Origin: Pontivivens ytuae
GTDB lineage: Bacteria; Pseudomonadota; Alphaproteobacteria; Rhodobacterales; Rhodobacteraceae
Length of the DNA: 64,000 bases
NCBI RefSeq assembly: GCF_015679265.1
Contig: NZ_CP064942.1
Span: 310,001-374,000 of the forward strand
Direction of reading: 5' to 3'
The translations under genes were made by a program, and so were the position numbers. This document shows, piece after piece, positions 50,325-57,995 of this stretch. Numbering within the stretch: the first letter of the stretch is position 1; every line of letters starts with the position of its first letter. The notes under the pieces are model-generated. The model worked only from the letters and a program-made list of their open reading frames with translations, was not told the origin of the DNA and made no database searches.

Positions 50325-51956
50325 TTGACAGTTTTGCGTCTCGAAATCTGCGGTCCCCTTCGCGTGACAACGCAGGATGGTGATGATCGAACTCCACGGG
50401 GCGCGAAGGCCAGGGGTATGCTTGCCCTCTTGGCGACAGGACGCGATTTTCAACGCACGCGTGCACAACTGATGGACAAGCTTTGGAGCACCCGCGGCTC
50501 CGAACAGGCGGCTGCAAGTCTACGGCAGGCTCTGCATGCATTGCGGGCTGCGCTCGGGAATGACGCCCTCACGTCCGGCAGCGGCTGGGTCGGCCTGGAC
50601 TCGAGTAAGATCCATGTCGCGCTCGAACCGACCAACCTCGACGTTGATGGCTCGATCCCCGAATTTGCCGAAGGACTAGATATTCCGGATCCTGAGTTCG
50701 AGGACTGGATTCGCGACGCCAGACAACACTTTGCGGATCTTTGGTCAAAGACTATCGCTGACAACGAGACTACGATCTCCTCACCGGCCGAGAAACGAAT
50801 TACACGGCTCGCAGAGTTCACTCGGCGACCTTGGAGTCCGCGCTCGATAAAGCTGGTCCTACCTTCAGAACCGCCTCTAGGGCACGACCGGAACGCGCTT
50901 TCGGATATCATCCTTCGTGATGGCGCGCAGAGGGCCGCACATATGCTGGGCGCCGAAGTAGCGGAGCACCGAACTCTATCAGCCGATGCGCAGTATTCAC
51001 CGGGTAGTCTTCGCTTCGACTGCCAGGTCGCAGAGATTTCCGGGCGTGTCGTTATCCAGCCAACTATCGCCGATCCGATCAGTGGCATCGTGCTTTGGCA
51101 AAGAACGATGTCGGGGTCACAGGAAACGACTCAAGACCTGATCGATGAAGCTACAGCAGCCATTTCGAGCGCTGCTGTAACGCAAGTCTTCACTGCGCGC
51201 AGGACCGCAACAGCGCCACGCCTACTCGATGCATTCAGCTTCGATGCTTCACGTCTCCTTCAGGCAGATCAAGCGCTTGGAGCCGAAGCCGACAACACTG
51301 AAAGATCAGCAGAAGGACCTGTCCGCCTCGCCTACCGCGCGTGGCTACGGCACACGATGGTAATGGAGCGTCTCACACGAACTTCAAGCGATGCGTTGGA
51401 GGAAGCAAGTGAAATGATGCGCTATGCGCGTGAGGCGGCACCGTTTAATCAGTTCATTCTAGCTGTGGATTCACTAATCCATGGTGCTCGTGGCGAGGAT
51501 GAACTCGCTCTTGAGCTCGCACTAGAGGCGCGGCGGCTGGATCCGAACCATGCCTTCGTTCGAAAGTCGCTGTCCGTGGCGCTTTCATTCAGCGGGCATC
51601 CGAAGGCTGCGCACGAAGAGGCTATCGCTGCCGGGCGGAACCAGATGTCACCGCTCGCGCCCGCGTTCTTCGAACTGCGCAAAGCCTATACAGCAATTGG
51701 AATCAACGACGCTGCAGGAGCGCTAAGGTGGGCAAAAGCCGCCATTCAACGCGCACCCGACCTGCGTGCGGCCCATCGCGTCGTGGCGGCACTTCAGTAC
51801 GCAGATGGGAATGTCAAAGAAGCTGAAGCCAGCCTACTCAGACTGCGAACTCTCGAGCCGGACTTCAGCCTCGACCTCATGGCCAGCGACAGCTATCCCG
51901 TTGATAGTCTGCGTAAAGCTGGTCTGCTCTCTGTAACCGAATCTGGTTTGCTCTAA
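50325..51956 (+). CDS. SARP/AfsR-like transcriptional regulator with TPR domain
   Basis: 543 residues from the TTG at 50325. N-terminal OmpR-like winged helix ('LRLEICGPLRVTT', 'GAKARGMLALLATGRDFQRTRAQLMDKLWST') and a BTAD-like helix region ('EQAAASLRQALHALRAALG'), the SARP arrangement; then a middle domain and C-terminal TPR-like helices (EDELALELALEARRLDPNHAFVRKSLSVAL..., 'GALRWAKAAIQRAPDLRAAHRVVAALQYADG'). Regulators of this type control accessory clusters, also in alphaproteobacteria next to phosphatase or peptidase genes. A TTG at 50253 would add 24 residues without homology. Divergent from the PAP2/subtilase operon. Confidence 0.75.
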   Translation: MTVLRLEICGPLRVTTQDGDDRTPRGAKARGMLALLATGRDFQRTRAQLMDKLWSTRGSEQAAASLRQALHALRAALGNDALTSGSGWVGLDSSKIHVALEPTNLDVDGSIPEFAEGLDIPDPEFEDWIRDARQHFADLWSKTIADNETTISSPAEKRITRLAEFTRRPWSPRSIKLVLPSEPPLGHDRNALSDIILRDGAQRAAHMLGAEVAEHRTLSADAQYSPGSLRFDCQVAEISGRVVIQPTIADPISGIVLWQRTMSGSQETTQDLIDEATAAISSAAVTQVFTARRTATAPRLLDAFSFDASRLLQADQALGAEADNTERSAEGPVRLAYRAWLRHTMVMERLTRTSSDALEEASEMMRYAREAAPFNQFILAVDSLIHGARGEDELALELALEARRLDPNHAFVRKSLSVALSFSGHPKAAHEEAIAAGRNQMSPLAPAFFELRKAYTAIGINDAAGALRWAKAAIQRAPDLRAAHRVVAALQYADGNVKEAEASLLRLRTLEPDFSLDLMASDSYPVDSLRKAGLLSVTESGLL

Positions 51957-52095
51957 TCTCTCTAACCCTTTGGATGCAGAGTAATGACTGCGTCGCCGGA
52001 GGTTCCGGAGGGGCCCGCCGATCCTGCTATCTCGCATTGAGGACCTGCCCGATTCCGGTAAGGTTGGGGCGAGCAGCGGGCGGGAAGGATCTTCA

Positions 52096-52680
52096 GTGAA
52101 GCCGGGCATACGGATTGCAGCACTCGCGTCGGTCGCCGTTCTGATCACCGTCGCCGGGGCCCTCGTGGTGGGTCTGGCGGGGACCGCTCCGGACCGGGAC
52201 AACGCGTTTACCGCGCCCGGCCTCGATCCGCTGACCTTCGACGAGGCGCAGAACGAGTTCTATCGGCTGACGCCTGCCCTGCTCCTAGTCGTCTACGAGG
52301 CGTTCGGGCGGACGGGGGAGGACGAGATCTACGACACGCTGGCCGACGTGGCCCATGCGGAGGCGCTGGAGCAGCTCTATCTCGAGCGCGTCGGCGCCAT
52401 GGCGGGCGGCGGGCTGGAGGAGGCCGATCAGGAGATCCATGAGATCAAGCTGCTCTCCTCGACGGTCACGAACGGAGGCGATGCGCTTCTCATCGATGCG
52501 TCCTGGCAGGTGATCGGCACGGTCGGCCATGCCGAACATCTTCACGTGCGGGGCAACAGCTACAGCGCGGACCTGACGATTTCGCCTGTCGATGGCGCCT
52601 GGAAGATCACCGATTTCGAGCTTCTCGACGTGAGCCGCGATGCGGCCGGCGAGACTTTCACGCCGCCGCCGACGAACTGA
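52096..52680 (+). CDS. Membrane-anchored periplasmic protein of the metal module
   Basis: 194 residues, GTG start after AAGGATCTTCA. One N-terminal anchor (about residues 7-30, IAALASVAVLITVAGALVVGLAG) and a periplasmic domain: 'PLTFDEAQNEFYRLTPALLLVVYEAFGRTGEDEIYDTLADVAHAEALEQLYLERV', then a C-terminal mixed part with 'GHAEHLHVRGNSYSADLTI'. No named domain recognised. First gene of a six-gene operon; its stop overlaps the next start. His residues in GHAEHLH may bind metal. Confidence 0.7.
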   Translation: MKPGIRIAALASVAVLITVAGALVVGLAGTAPDRDNAFTAPGLDPLTFDEAQNEFYRLTPALLLVVYEAFGRTGEDEIYDTLADVAHAEALEQLYLERVGAMAGGGLEEADQEIHEIKLLSSTVTNGGDALLIDASWQVIGTVGHAEHLHVRGNSYSADLTISPVDGAWKITDFELLDVSRDAAGETFTPPPTN

Positions 52681-53348
52681 TGGTCGAGATCGAGGACCTG
52701 ACCTTCTCCTACCCGTCCGGCGGCTTCGGCCTTCGGGTGCCGTCGCTCACGCTGAAGGATGGCGAGCGACTGGCGATCGTCGGGCCGAGCGGGAGCGGCA
52801 AGACCACCCTGCTGAACCTGATCGCGGGGATCCTTCGTCCCGCAACGGGTCGGATCGACGTGGGCGGCACGGACGTGACCACCCTGAGCGATGCGGAGCG
52901 GCGGCGCTTCAGGGCGAGCCGGATCGGGTTCGTCTTTCAGGACTTTGCGCTGCTCGACTACCTGCCCGCGCGGCAGAACATCCTTTATCCCTATCGCATT
53001 TCTCCGGGCCTGGTGCTGGACGCGGCAGCACGGTCGCGGGCGGAGGCGCTGGCGACCGCGTCGGGCATCGGGGACAAGCTCGACCGGCATCCGTCGGCCC
53101 TGAGTCAGGGTGAGCAACAGCGGGTCGCGATCTGCCGGGCGCTGGTCACGCAACCGAAGCTCGTCCTGTCCGACGAGGCGACGGGCAACCTCGATCCCGA
53201 AAGCAAGGCGCGGATCCTCGACCTGCTCTTCGAACGGGCGGAGGCGGCGGGCGCGTCGGTGCTGGCCGTCACGCATGACCACGAGCTGCTGCCGCGCTTC
53301 GACCGCGTGCTGGATTTCAACGAGTTTCGCGAGGGTGCGGTGGCGTGA
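52680..53348 (+). CDS. LolD/MacB-type ABC ATP-binding protein
   Basis: 222 residues. Walker A 'GPSGSGKTTLLNLIAG', Q-loop 'IGFVFQDFALLDYLPARQNI' (LolD/MacB/FtsE form), signature 'LSQGEQQRVAICRALV' with LSQGE for LSGGQ, Walker B 'LVLSDEATGNLD' and H-loop 'LAVTHDHELL'. Drives the FtsX-type permease encoded next (4-nt overlap). The MacB class works as a mechanotransmitter rather than a classical importer. Confidence 0.85.
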   Translation: MVEIEDLTFSYPSGGFGLRVPSLTLKDGERLAIVGPSGSGKTTLLNLIAGILRPATGRIDVGGTDVTTLSDAERRRFRASRIGFVFQDFALLDYLPARQNILYPYRISPGLVLDAAARSRAEALATASGIGDKLDRHPSALSQGEQQRVAICRALVTQPKLVLSDEATGNLDPESKARILDLLFERAEAAGASVLAVTHDHELLPRFDRVLDFNEFREGAVA

Positions 53349-54514
53349 ACGCTCTCTACCTCGCGTTCGCCTATCTGCGCTACAACTGGGTGCGCAGCCT
53401 CGTGATGGTGCTCGTCGCGGCGCTGATCCTGTTCGTGCCGGTGGCCACGCAGATCCTGCTGTCGACGAGCGAGCGGACGCTGACGGCGCGCGCCGACGCC
53501 ACACCGCTGGTTCTGGGCAGCCGGGGGTCGGCGCTCGATCTGACGATGGCGGCCCTCTACTTTTCGGAGGAAAGCCCCGAACCGGTGGAGATGCGCGAGG
53601 TCGAGGCGGTGTGGGACAGCGGGCTCGCGACGCCGATCCCGGTGCACACGGCGTTTTCGTCCGGAGGCTTCCGGATCGTGGGCACGACGCTCGACTATTT
53701 CGACTTCCGGGCGCTGGAGATCGCGGACGGCCGCGGGCTGGCGGTCCTTGGCGAGGCGGTCATAGGGGCCAATGTGGCGGCGGCGCTGGAGAAGGGGACG
53801 GGCGACGCGCTGGTCTCCTCCCCCCAGAACCTCTTCGATCTCGACGGGGTCTATCCGCTGGAGATGCCCATCGTCGGCGTTCTCGCCCCGACCAACACCG
53901 CCGATGACGATGCGATCTTCGTCGATATCAAGACGTCCTGGGTGATCCAGGGCATCGGGCATGGGCACGAGGATGTGGTGACCGCCTCGGATGTCGAAGC
54001 GGGGCTGGACGTGACGGCGAATGCGGCGGTGGTCGAGTACCAGCGGATCACGGCCGAAAACCTCGACAGCTTCCACTTCCACGGGGCCGAGGCGGATTTT
54101 CCCGCGACCGCCGTGATCGTCGTGCCCAACGACACGCGCGCCGGTACGATCCTGCGGGGGCGCTACCTCGACCCGGAGGCGCGCACCCAGTTGTTCGAGC
54201 CCGCCGGTGTGGTTCAGGGGCTGGTCGACCGGATCTTCCGGATCAAGGCGCTGCTGGATGTCGTGACCGCGATCATCGCCGTCGCGGCCCTCGCGGCGGT
54301 CGGCCTTGCGGTGTTTCTCAGCTACCGGCTGCGCGCGGGTGAGATCGCGACGGCGGTCAAGCTCGGCGCGCGGCGCGGAATGGTGCTGCGGCTCTTGGCA
54401 GCCGAGACCGTCACATTACTCTTTCTGTCTGGCGTTATTGCTACAATGGGGGCCGCCATCGTTGCCCGGAACGCGGAGGCGTGGGTGGGATGGCTCCTGG
54501 CCCTCGGGACGTAA
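53345..54514 (+). CDS. FtsX-like ABC permease (MacB class)
   Basis: 389 residues, GTG start overlapping the ATPase stop. First membrane helix at about 13-38, a large periplasmic MacB-PCD-type domain (about 40-290), then three helices at the end ('LLDVVTAIIAVAALAAVGLAVFLSYRLRAGEIATAVKLGARRGMVLRLLAAETVTLLFLSGVIATMG'). The cytoplasmic loop 'RAGEIATAVKLGARRG' is the ATPase contact of FtsX/MacB proteins. Coupled to ZnuA-like and DUF4198 proteins, so it probably mobilises metal or its binding proteins in the periplasm. Confidence 0.82.
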   Translation: MNALYLAFAYLRYNWVRSLVMVLVAALILFVPVATQILLSTSERTLTARADATPLVLGSRGSALDLTMAALYFSEESPEPVEMREVEAVWDSGLATPIPVHTAFSSGGFRIVGTTLDYFDFRALEIADGRGLAVLGEAVIGANVAAALEKGTGDALVSSPQNLFDLDGVYPLEMPIVGVLAPTNTADDDAIFVDIKTSWVIQGIGHGHEDVVTASDVEAGLDVTANAAVVEYQRITAENLDSFHFHGAEADFPATAVIVVPNDTRAGTILRGRYLDPEARTQLFEPAGVVQGLVDRIFRIKALLDVVTAIIAVAALAAVGLAVFLSYRLRAGEIATAVKLGARRGMVLRLLAAETVTLLFLSGVIATMGAAIVARNAEAWVGWLLALGT

Positions 54515-54528
54515 ACACGAAGGATGAG

Positions 54529-55305
54529 ATGATCATGAACAAGACACTTCTGGCGGCGCCGCTCGCCGTGATCCTCGCGGCCGGTCCGTCCGCCGCGCAT
54601 TACGGCATGATCATCCCCAACGACCCGATGATCAGTCAGGAGGACGGGCGGAGCGTCACGCTGACCATGTCATTCTCGCATCCCTTCGAGATGGACGGCA
54701 TGATGCTGGAGCGTCCGGTGTCCTTCGACGTGACGCACGAAGGGGAGACGACCGACCTCCTGGGCAGCCTGCAGGACGCCACCGTGATGGACGAGCAGGG
54801 CTACAGCCTCGACTATCCGCTGGAGCGGCCGGGCACCTACATCTTCTCGATGGAGCCGCAGCCCTATTGGGAGCCGGCCGAGGACGCCTTCATCATCCAC
54901 TACACGAAGACCTACGTGACCGCCTATGGCGACGACGAGGGGTGGGATACCGAGCTTGGTCTGAAGACGGAGATCGTGCCGCTCTCCAAACCCTTCGCGC
55001 TGTGGGAGCACAACGTGTTCCAGGGCATCGTCAAGCTGGATGGCGAGGCCGTGCCCTACGCCGAGGTCGAAGTCGAGTTCTTCAACGATGGTGGTGCCGC
55101 GACGGTGCCCGACGAGCTGATGATCACCCAGACCGTGAAAGCGGACGAGAACGGCGTCTTCACCTACGCCCCGCCCGCAGGCGGCTGGTGGGGCTTCGCG
55201 GCACTGAACACGGCCGACTACACCCTGCCGCAGGATGGCGAGGACAAGGCCGTGGAACTCGGCGCGGTGATCTGGGTCCACTTCGAGAACTGGACGGGCG
55301 AGTGA
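54529..55305 (+). CDS. DUF4198 periplasmic metal-uptake-associated protein
   Basis: 258 residues. Sec signal MNKTLLAAPLAVILAAGPSA, mature part beginning AHYGMIIPNDPM. DUF4198 features: 'SFSHPFEMDGMMLERPVSFDV', 'IIHYTKTYVTAYGDDEGWD', 'LGLKTEIVPLSKPFALWEHNVFQGIVKLDGEAVPYAEVEVEF', 'GWWGFAALN'. Members (NikK-like) assist nickel, cobalt or zinc transport. His-rich start (AHYGM) may be the ligand. Two ATGs (54529, 54535) are possible. Its stop overlaps the next gene's GTG. Confidence 0.8.
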   Translation: MIMNKTLLAAPLAVILAAGPSAAHYGMIIPNDPMISQEDGRSVTLTMSFSHPFEMDGMMLERPVSFDVTHEGETTDLLGSLQDATVMDEQGYSLDYPLERPGTYIFSMEPQPYWEPAEDAFIIHYTKTYVTAYGDDEGWDTELGLKTEIVPLSKPFALWEHNVFQGIVKLDGEAVPYAEVEVEFFNDGGAATVPDELMITQTVKADENGVFTYAPPAGGWWGFAALNTADYTLPQDGEDKAVELGAVIWVHFENWTGE

Positions 55306-55640
55306 GCCGTCTGCGCGCCCTGACCGCCTCCCTCGCGCTGATCGCGCCGGCCAGCGCCGGTGCGCATCAGCTCAACGTCTTCGCCTCCGTCGATTGCGAG
55401 GCGGTGCTAGTGGAGGCCAAGTTCTCCAACGGCCGGGCACCGGTGGAGGGCAAGGTGCGCGTGCTCGACGGGGAGAACACGCTCTTGACCACACTCGCGC
55501 TGGAGGCGGACGGGACGCGCCGGGTACCGCTCGACGGCCTCGATCACTCCGGCGGCCTTGTGATCGAGGTCGATACCGGGAGCCACGATGACTACTGGAT
55601 CCTGACGCCGGAAGACATCGCGCGGCATTGCGGGAGTTGA
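55302..55640 (+). CDS. NikL-like small periplasmic protein
   Basis: 112 residues, GTG start overlapping the DUF4198 stop. Sec signal 'RALTASLALIAPASAGA' and mature start AHQLNVFASVDCEAVLVEAKFSNGRAPVEGKVRVLD, a single Ig-like beta domain. 'AHQLNVFA' with an N-terminal His resembles NikL/CbtK-type proteins (AHKLKVFA), where the free N-terminal Ala-His motif binds metal after signal cleavage. Probably works with the DUF4198 protein and the ZnuA-like protein next to it. Confidence 0.72.
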   Translation: MSRLRALTASLALIAPASAGAHQLNVFASVDCEAVLVEAKFSNGRAPVEGKVRVLDGENTLLTTLALEADGTRRVPLDGLDHSGGLVIEVDTGSHDDYWILTPEDIARHCGS

Positions 55641-56539
55641 TGATGGTGCGCTCGATGATGCTCGCTGCGGTTCTGGCCTTCGCTGCGGCGGCGGCCACCG
55701 CGCAGGACACGCCGCGGATCGTCGCGGTGAACTATCCGCTGCAATACATGGCGGAGCGTCTGCTGGGCGATGAGGCCGAGGTGGTCTTCCCGGTGCCCGA
55801 GGGCGTCGATCCGTCGTTCTGGCGGCCCACCGTCGCGGATATCAGCGCGGTGCAATCTGCGGACCTGATCCTGCTCAACGGCGCGGGCTTCGCGACGTGG
55901 ACGGCGCGGGTGTCGCTGCCTCGCTCGAAGCTGGTGGACACGTCGCGCGACGTCGAGGACCGCCTGATCGCGACGGAGACGATCACGCACAGCCACGGCG
56001 ACGGCGGCGAGCACTCGCACGAGGGCATCGCCTCCTACACGTGGCTCGACCCGATGATGGCGCTGGCGCAGGCGGAGGCCATTGCGGAGGCGCTCACGTC
56101 ACGCGTCATCGGCGATGCGGCGGAGATCGACGCGCGGCTGGAGGCGCTGTCGAGCAACCTCGAAGCGATGGACGAGATGGCGAGGGGCGCGCTGGAGGGA
56201 GTTGCGGACACCGTCTTCGTTGCGACGCATCCCCGCTACCAATACCTCGCCCGGGCGTATGGGCTGACCATCCTGTCGCTCGAATGGGAGGCCGGAGCGA
56301 TGCCGAGCGACGCGGAGATGGCCGGGCTGCGAATGCTCGTGGCGGAGAACGACGCCAGCGTCCTGATCTGGGAGGCCGAGCCTCCGGCCGAAGCGCGCGC
56401 GGCCATCGCTGAGCTCGGCTTACAGGACGTCGTCTTCCCAACCCTCGCGGCACCGGTCGCCGACACGGCATTCTCCGACGCCTTTGGAGCCGCGGTCGAG
56501 CAGATGGCCGACGCTGCGGCACGCGCCGAAAGCGGCTGA
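55640..56539 (+). CDS. ZnuA-like periplasmic metal-binding protein
   Basis: 299 residues. Sec signal (MMVRSMMLAAVLAFAAAAATA), then cluster A-I metal-binding fold: 'RIVAVNYPLQYMAERLLGDEAEVVFPVPEGVDPSFWRPTVADI'. A His-rich loop 'HSHGDGGEHSHEG' is the ZnuA zinc loop. 'YTWLDP' (usually HxWLDP, here YTWLDP) and 'ATHPRYQYLARAYGL' with a metal-ligand His. The first His of the usual 'P..HxxxP' is replaced (PSFW), so the metal site differs from standard ZnuA. Last gene of the operon. Confidence 0.82.
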   Translation: MMVRSMMLAAVLAFAAAAATAQDTPRIVAVNYPLQYMAERLLGDEAEVVFPVPEGVDPSFWRPTVADISAVQSADLILLNGAGFATWTARVSLPRSKLVDTSRDVEDRLIATETITHSHGDGGEHSHEGIASYTWLDPMMALAQAEAIAEALTSRVIGDAAEIDARLEALSSNLEAMDEMARGALEGVADTVFVATHPRYQYLARAYGLTILSLEWEAGAMPSDAEMAGLRMLVAENDASVLIWEAEPPAEARAAIAELGLQDVVFPTLAAPVADTAFSDAFGAAVEQMADAAARAESG

Positions 56540-56851
56540 GGTCCCCGCCCGCGTTTCATGCCGGATGATCGGGCGATGCGCATCCTGAGTGGTCCGGCAT
56601 CGGCTCGTCGGCGGGAACGATGGCGGCCCGCCTCCCACGTCAGTTTCCCCTGAAGAGAGGACGCATTCGCCTCCGCCCCATCATGAGACCCTGGTCTGGC
56701 CCAACCTGCACTGCGAAAGCGGGCTTCGAAATCGGTGGCCTCGCCGAACCAGCGGCGCAGGTACAAGGGTTAGCCGTCCATCCCATAGATGTCGAAAGAC
56801 CTGTACATCAAAGTCAGTTCCTCGCCCCCCTCTTCCTGAACCTGCGGCTAG
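56540..56851. other. Spacer between metal operon and IS element; no gene seen
   Basis: About 310 nt, mixed GC. No domain recognised on either strand. One reverse frame contains PLYLRRWFGEATDFEARFRS preceded by a stop, possibly a gene remnant, but it could not be assigned. No terminator with T-run found. Confidence 0.4.
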
Positions 56852-57684
56852 GTCGTCAACTGATAAAGAGGATTCCCCTGCCTTGGGCTCGTGTTTCATT
56901 TCCGGAAACGGAGCGGTCATGACAGGCAGGCACGATCTGACGGATGCGGAATGGGCGGTGATCGCGCCCCTTCTGCCGAACAAGCCGAGAGGTGTCGCAC
57001 GGGTCGATGACCGACGCGTCATCAGTGGCATCTTCTATATTCTGAGGACCGGAGCCCCCTGGCGCGACCTCCCGGAGCGCTATGGCCCGCGAACGACGGT
57101 CTACAATCGCTACAACAGGTGGGCGAAGAATGGCGTCTGGCTTCGCATCTTCGATGCCTTGGCGGAGCGGTCTCCGGGATCTCTGCATCTGATCGACAGC
57201 TCCATCGTCCGCGCCCACCAGCACGCCGCTGGCGGAAAAGGGGGGGAGAGGATCACGCCATTGGTCTCTCCCGTGGAGGCCTGACGACCAAGATCCACGC
57301 GGTCGTGGACGGTCGCGGCCTGCCGATCCGGCTGCTCTTGACCCCCGGCCAGGCATCGGACAAGACCACAGTGCCGGAGCGTGTCGGGCCGCTCGGACTG
57401 ACCGGAGACGTCGTCGGCGACCAGGGCTACTTCGGCCAGGCGGTGATCGACGCCATCGAGGCGACAGGCGCGACGGCTCACATTCCGAGCCAGTCGAACG
57501 TCCGCGTGGTCCGAAGCGTGGACCGGACGCTCTATCGCGAACGCAATTGGGTCGAACGGTTCTTCAACCGCCTGAAGCACTTCCGCGGCATCGCAACACG
57601 ACACTTCAAGACCGCAATGAACTTCCTGGCCACCCTTCACCTCGCCGCAGCGCGCATCTGGATCAGAGCTAATGAGTCCACGGC
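56852..57684 (+). mobile_element. IS5-family insertion sequence (IS427-like, frameshift type)
   Basis: 833 bp. Imperfect terminal inverted repeats: left GTCGTCAACTGATAAAG (from 56852), right (reverse) GCCGTGGACTCATTAGC (from 57684). Flanked by CTAG at 56848-56851 and 57685-57688, a 4-bp target duplication of the YTAR type known for IS5. Two overlapping frames encode the transposase. The element cuts the NmrA-like pseudogene at 57689. Confidence 0.75.
56919..57284 (+). CDS. IS5-family transposase, first frame
   Basis: 121 residues. 'MTGRHDLTDAEWAVIAPLLPNKPRG' and 'DDRRVISGIFYILRTGAPWRDLPERYGPRTTVYNRYNRWAKNG' are the DUF4096-type N-terminal domain; 'HLIDSSIVRAHQHAAGGKGGE' holds the first catalytic Asp (LIDSS). 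The frame ends shortly after the slippery run AAAAGGGGGGG (57236-57246), where a -1 shift joins it to the second frame. Confidence 0.8.
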   Translation: MTGRHDLTDAEWAVIAPLLPNKPRGVARVDDRRVISGIFYILRTGAPWRDLPERYGPRTTVYNRYNRWAKNGVWLRIFDALAERSPGSLHLIDSSIVRAHQHAAGGKGGERITPLVSPVEA

Positions 57685-57688
57685 CTAG
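57119..57688 (+). CDS. IS5-family transposase, second frame (reached by -1 frameshift)
   Basis: The homologous part begins near 57242 ('GGEDHAIGLSRGGLTTKIHAVVDGRGLPIRLLLTPGQASD') and continues through the second Asp 'VVGDQGYFGQAVIDAI' (DQGY) and the Glu motif 'YRERNWVERFFNRLKHFRGIATRH' (E in VERFF). DDE triad therefore complete across both frames. The part upstream of 57242 is out-of-frame translation of the first ORF. The stop TAG lies in the CTAG target duplication. Confidence 0.75.
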   Translation: MGEEWRLASHLRCLGGAVSGISASDRQLHRPRPPARRWRKRGGEDHAIGLSRGGLTTKIHAVVDGRGLPIRLLLTPGQASDKTTVPERVGPLGLTGDVVGDQGYFGQAVIDAIEATGATAHIPSQSNVRVVRSVDRTLYRERNWVERFFNRLKHFRGIATRHFKTAMNFLATLHLAAARIWIRANESTA

Positions 57689-57945
57689 CTGATCTGCTCA
57701 TAGCAGACTTCGCGCCCAATTACCCTGCCCACGGTCGCGACGATCTCCTACATGGTGGAAACGTCGCCCGCGATCGGGGCGGCGCGACCTTTCCAGAGGT
57801 CCGGCCACTCGAACGCCTGCGTCACCATTCAGCCGATATCCTCAGCCGCGATCTGGGCATAGGGCGTCCGGGGCTGCATCGGATAGCGGATGGTGCCGAG
57901 TCGGGCGACGGTAGCGGCGGTTCGGATCTCGTTCCAGTCGTCCAT
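57689..57945 (-). pseudogene. Chimeric LysR-NmrA gene remnant
   Basis: From the ATG at 57945 the first 18 codons, MDDWNEIRTAATVARLGT, are a LysR-type N-terminus; then without break it continues RYPMQPRTPYAQIAAEDIG, stop (TGA), MVTQAFEWPDLWKGRAAPIA, GDVSTM, stop (TAG), EIVATVGRVIGREVCYEQIS, which is an NmrA-like NAD(P)-binding protein C-terminal part. A deletion has fused two genes, two in-frame stops accumulated, and the IS element truncates it at 57689. Confidence 0.65.
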
Positions 57946-57995
57946 TTCAGGAACGCTGCATTGATGCGCAGTGCGGGCGCGTTAAGGTCGCTTTA

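Noticed and set aside
44293..51956. Attachment sites or integrase marking the island as an integrative element
   Set aside because: No integrase, no tRNA and no flanking direct repeat could be found by eye.
51957..52095. Riboswitch or Zur box before the metal operon
   Set aside because: No conserved riboswitch core and no TGTTATA-type palindrome seen in this leader.
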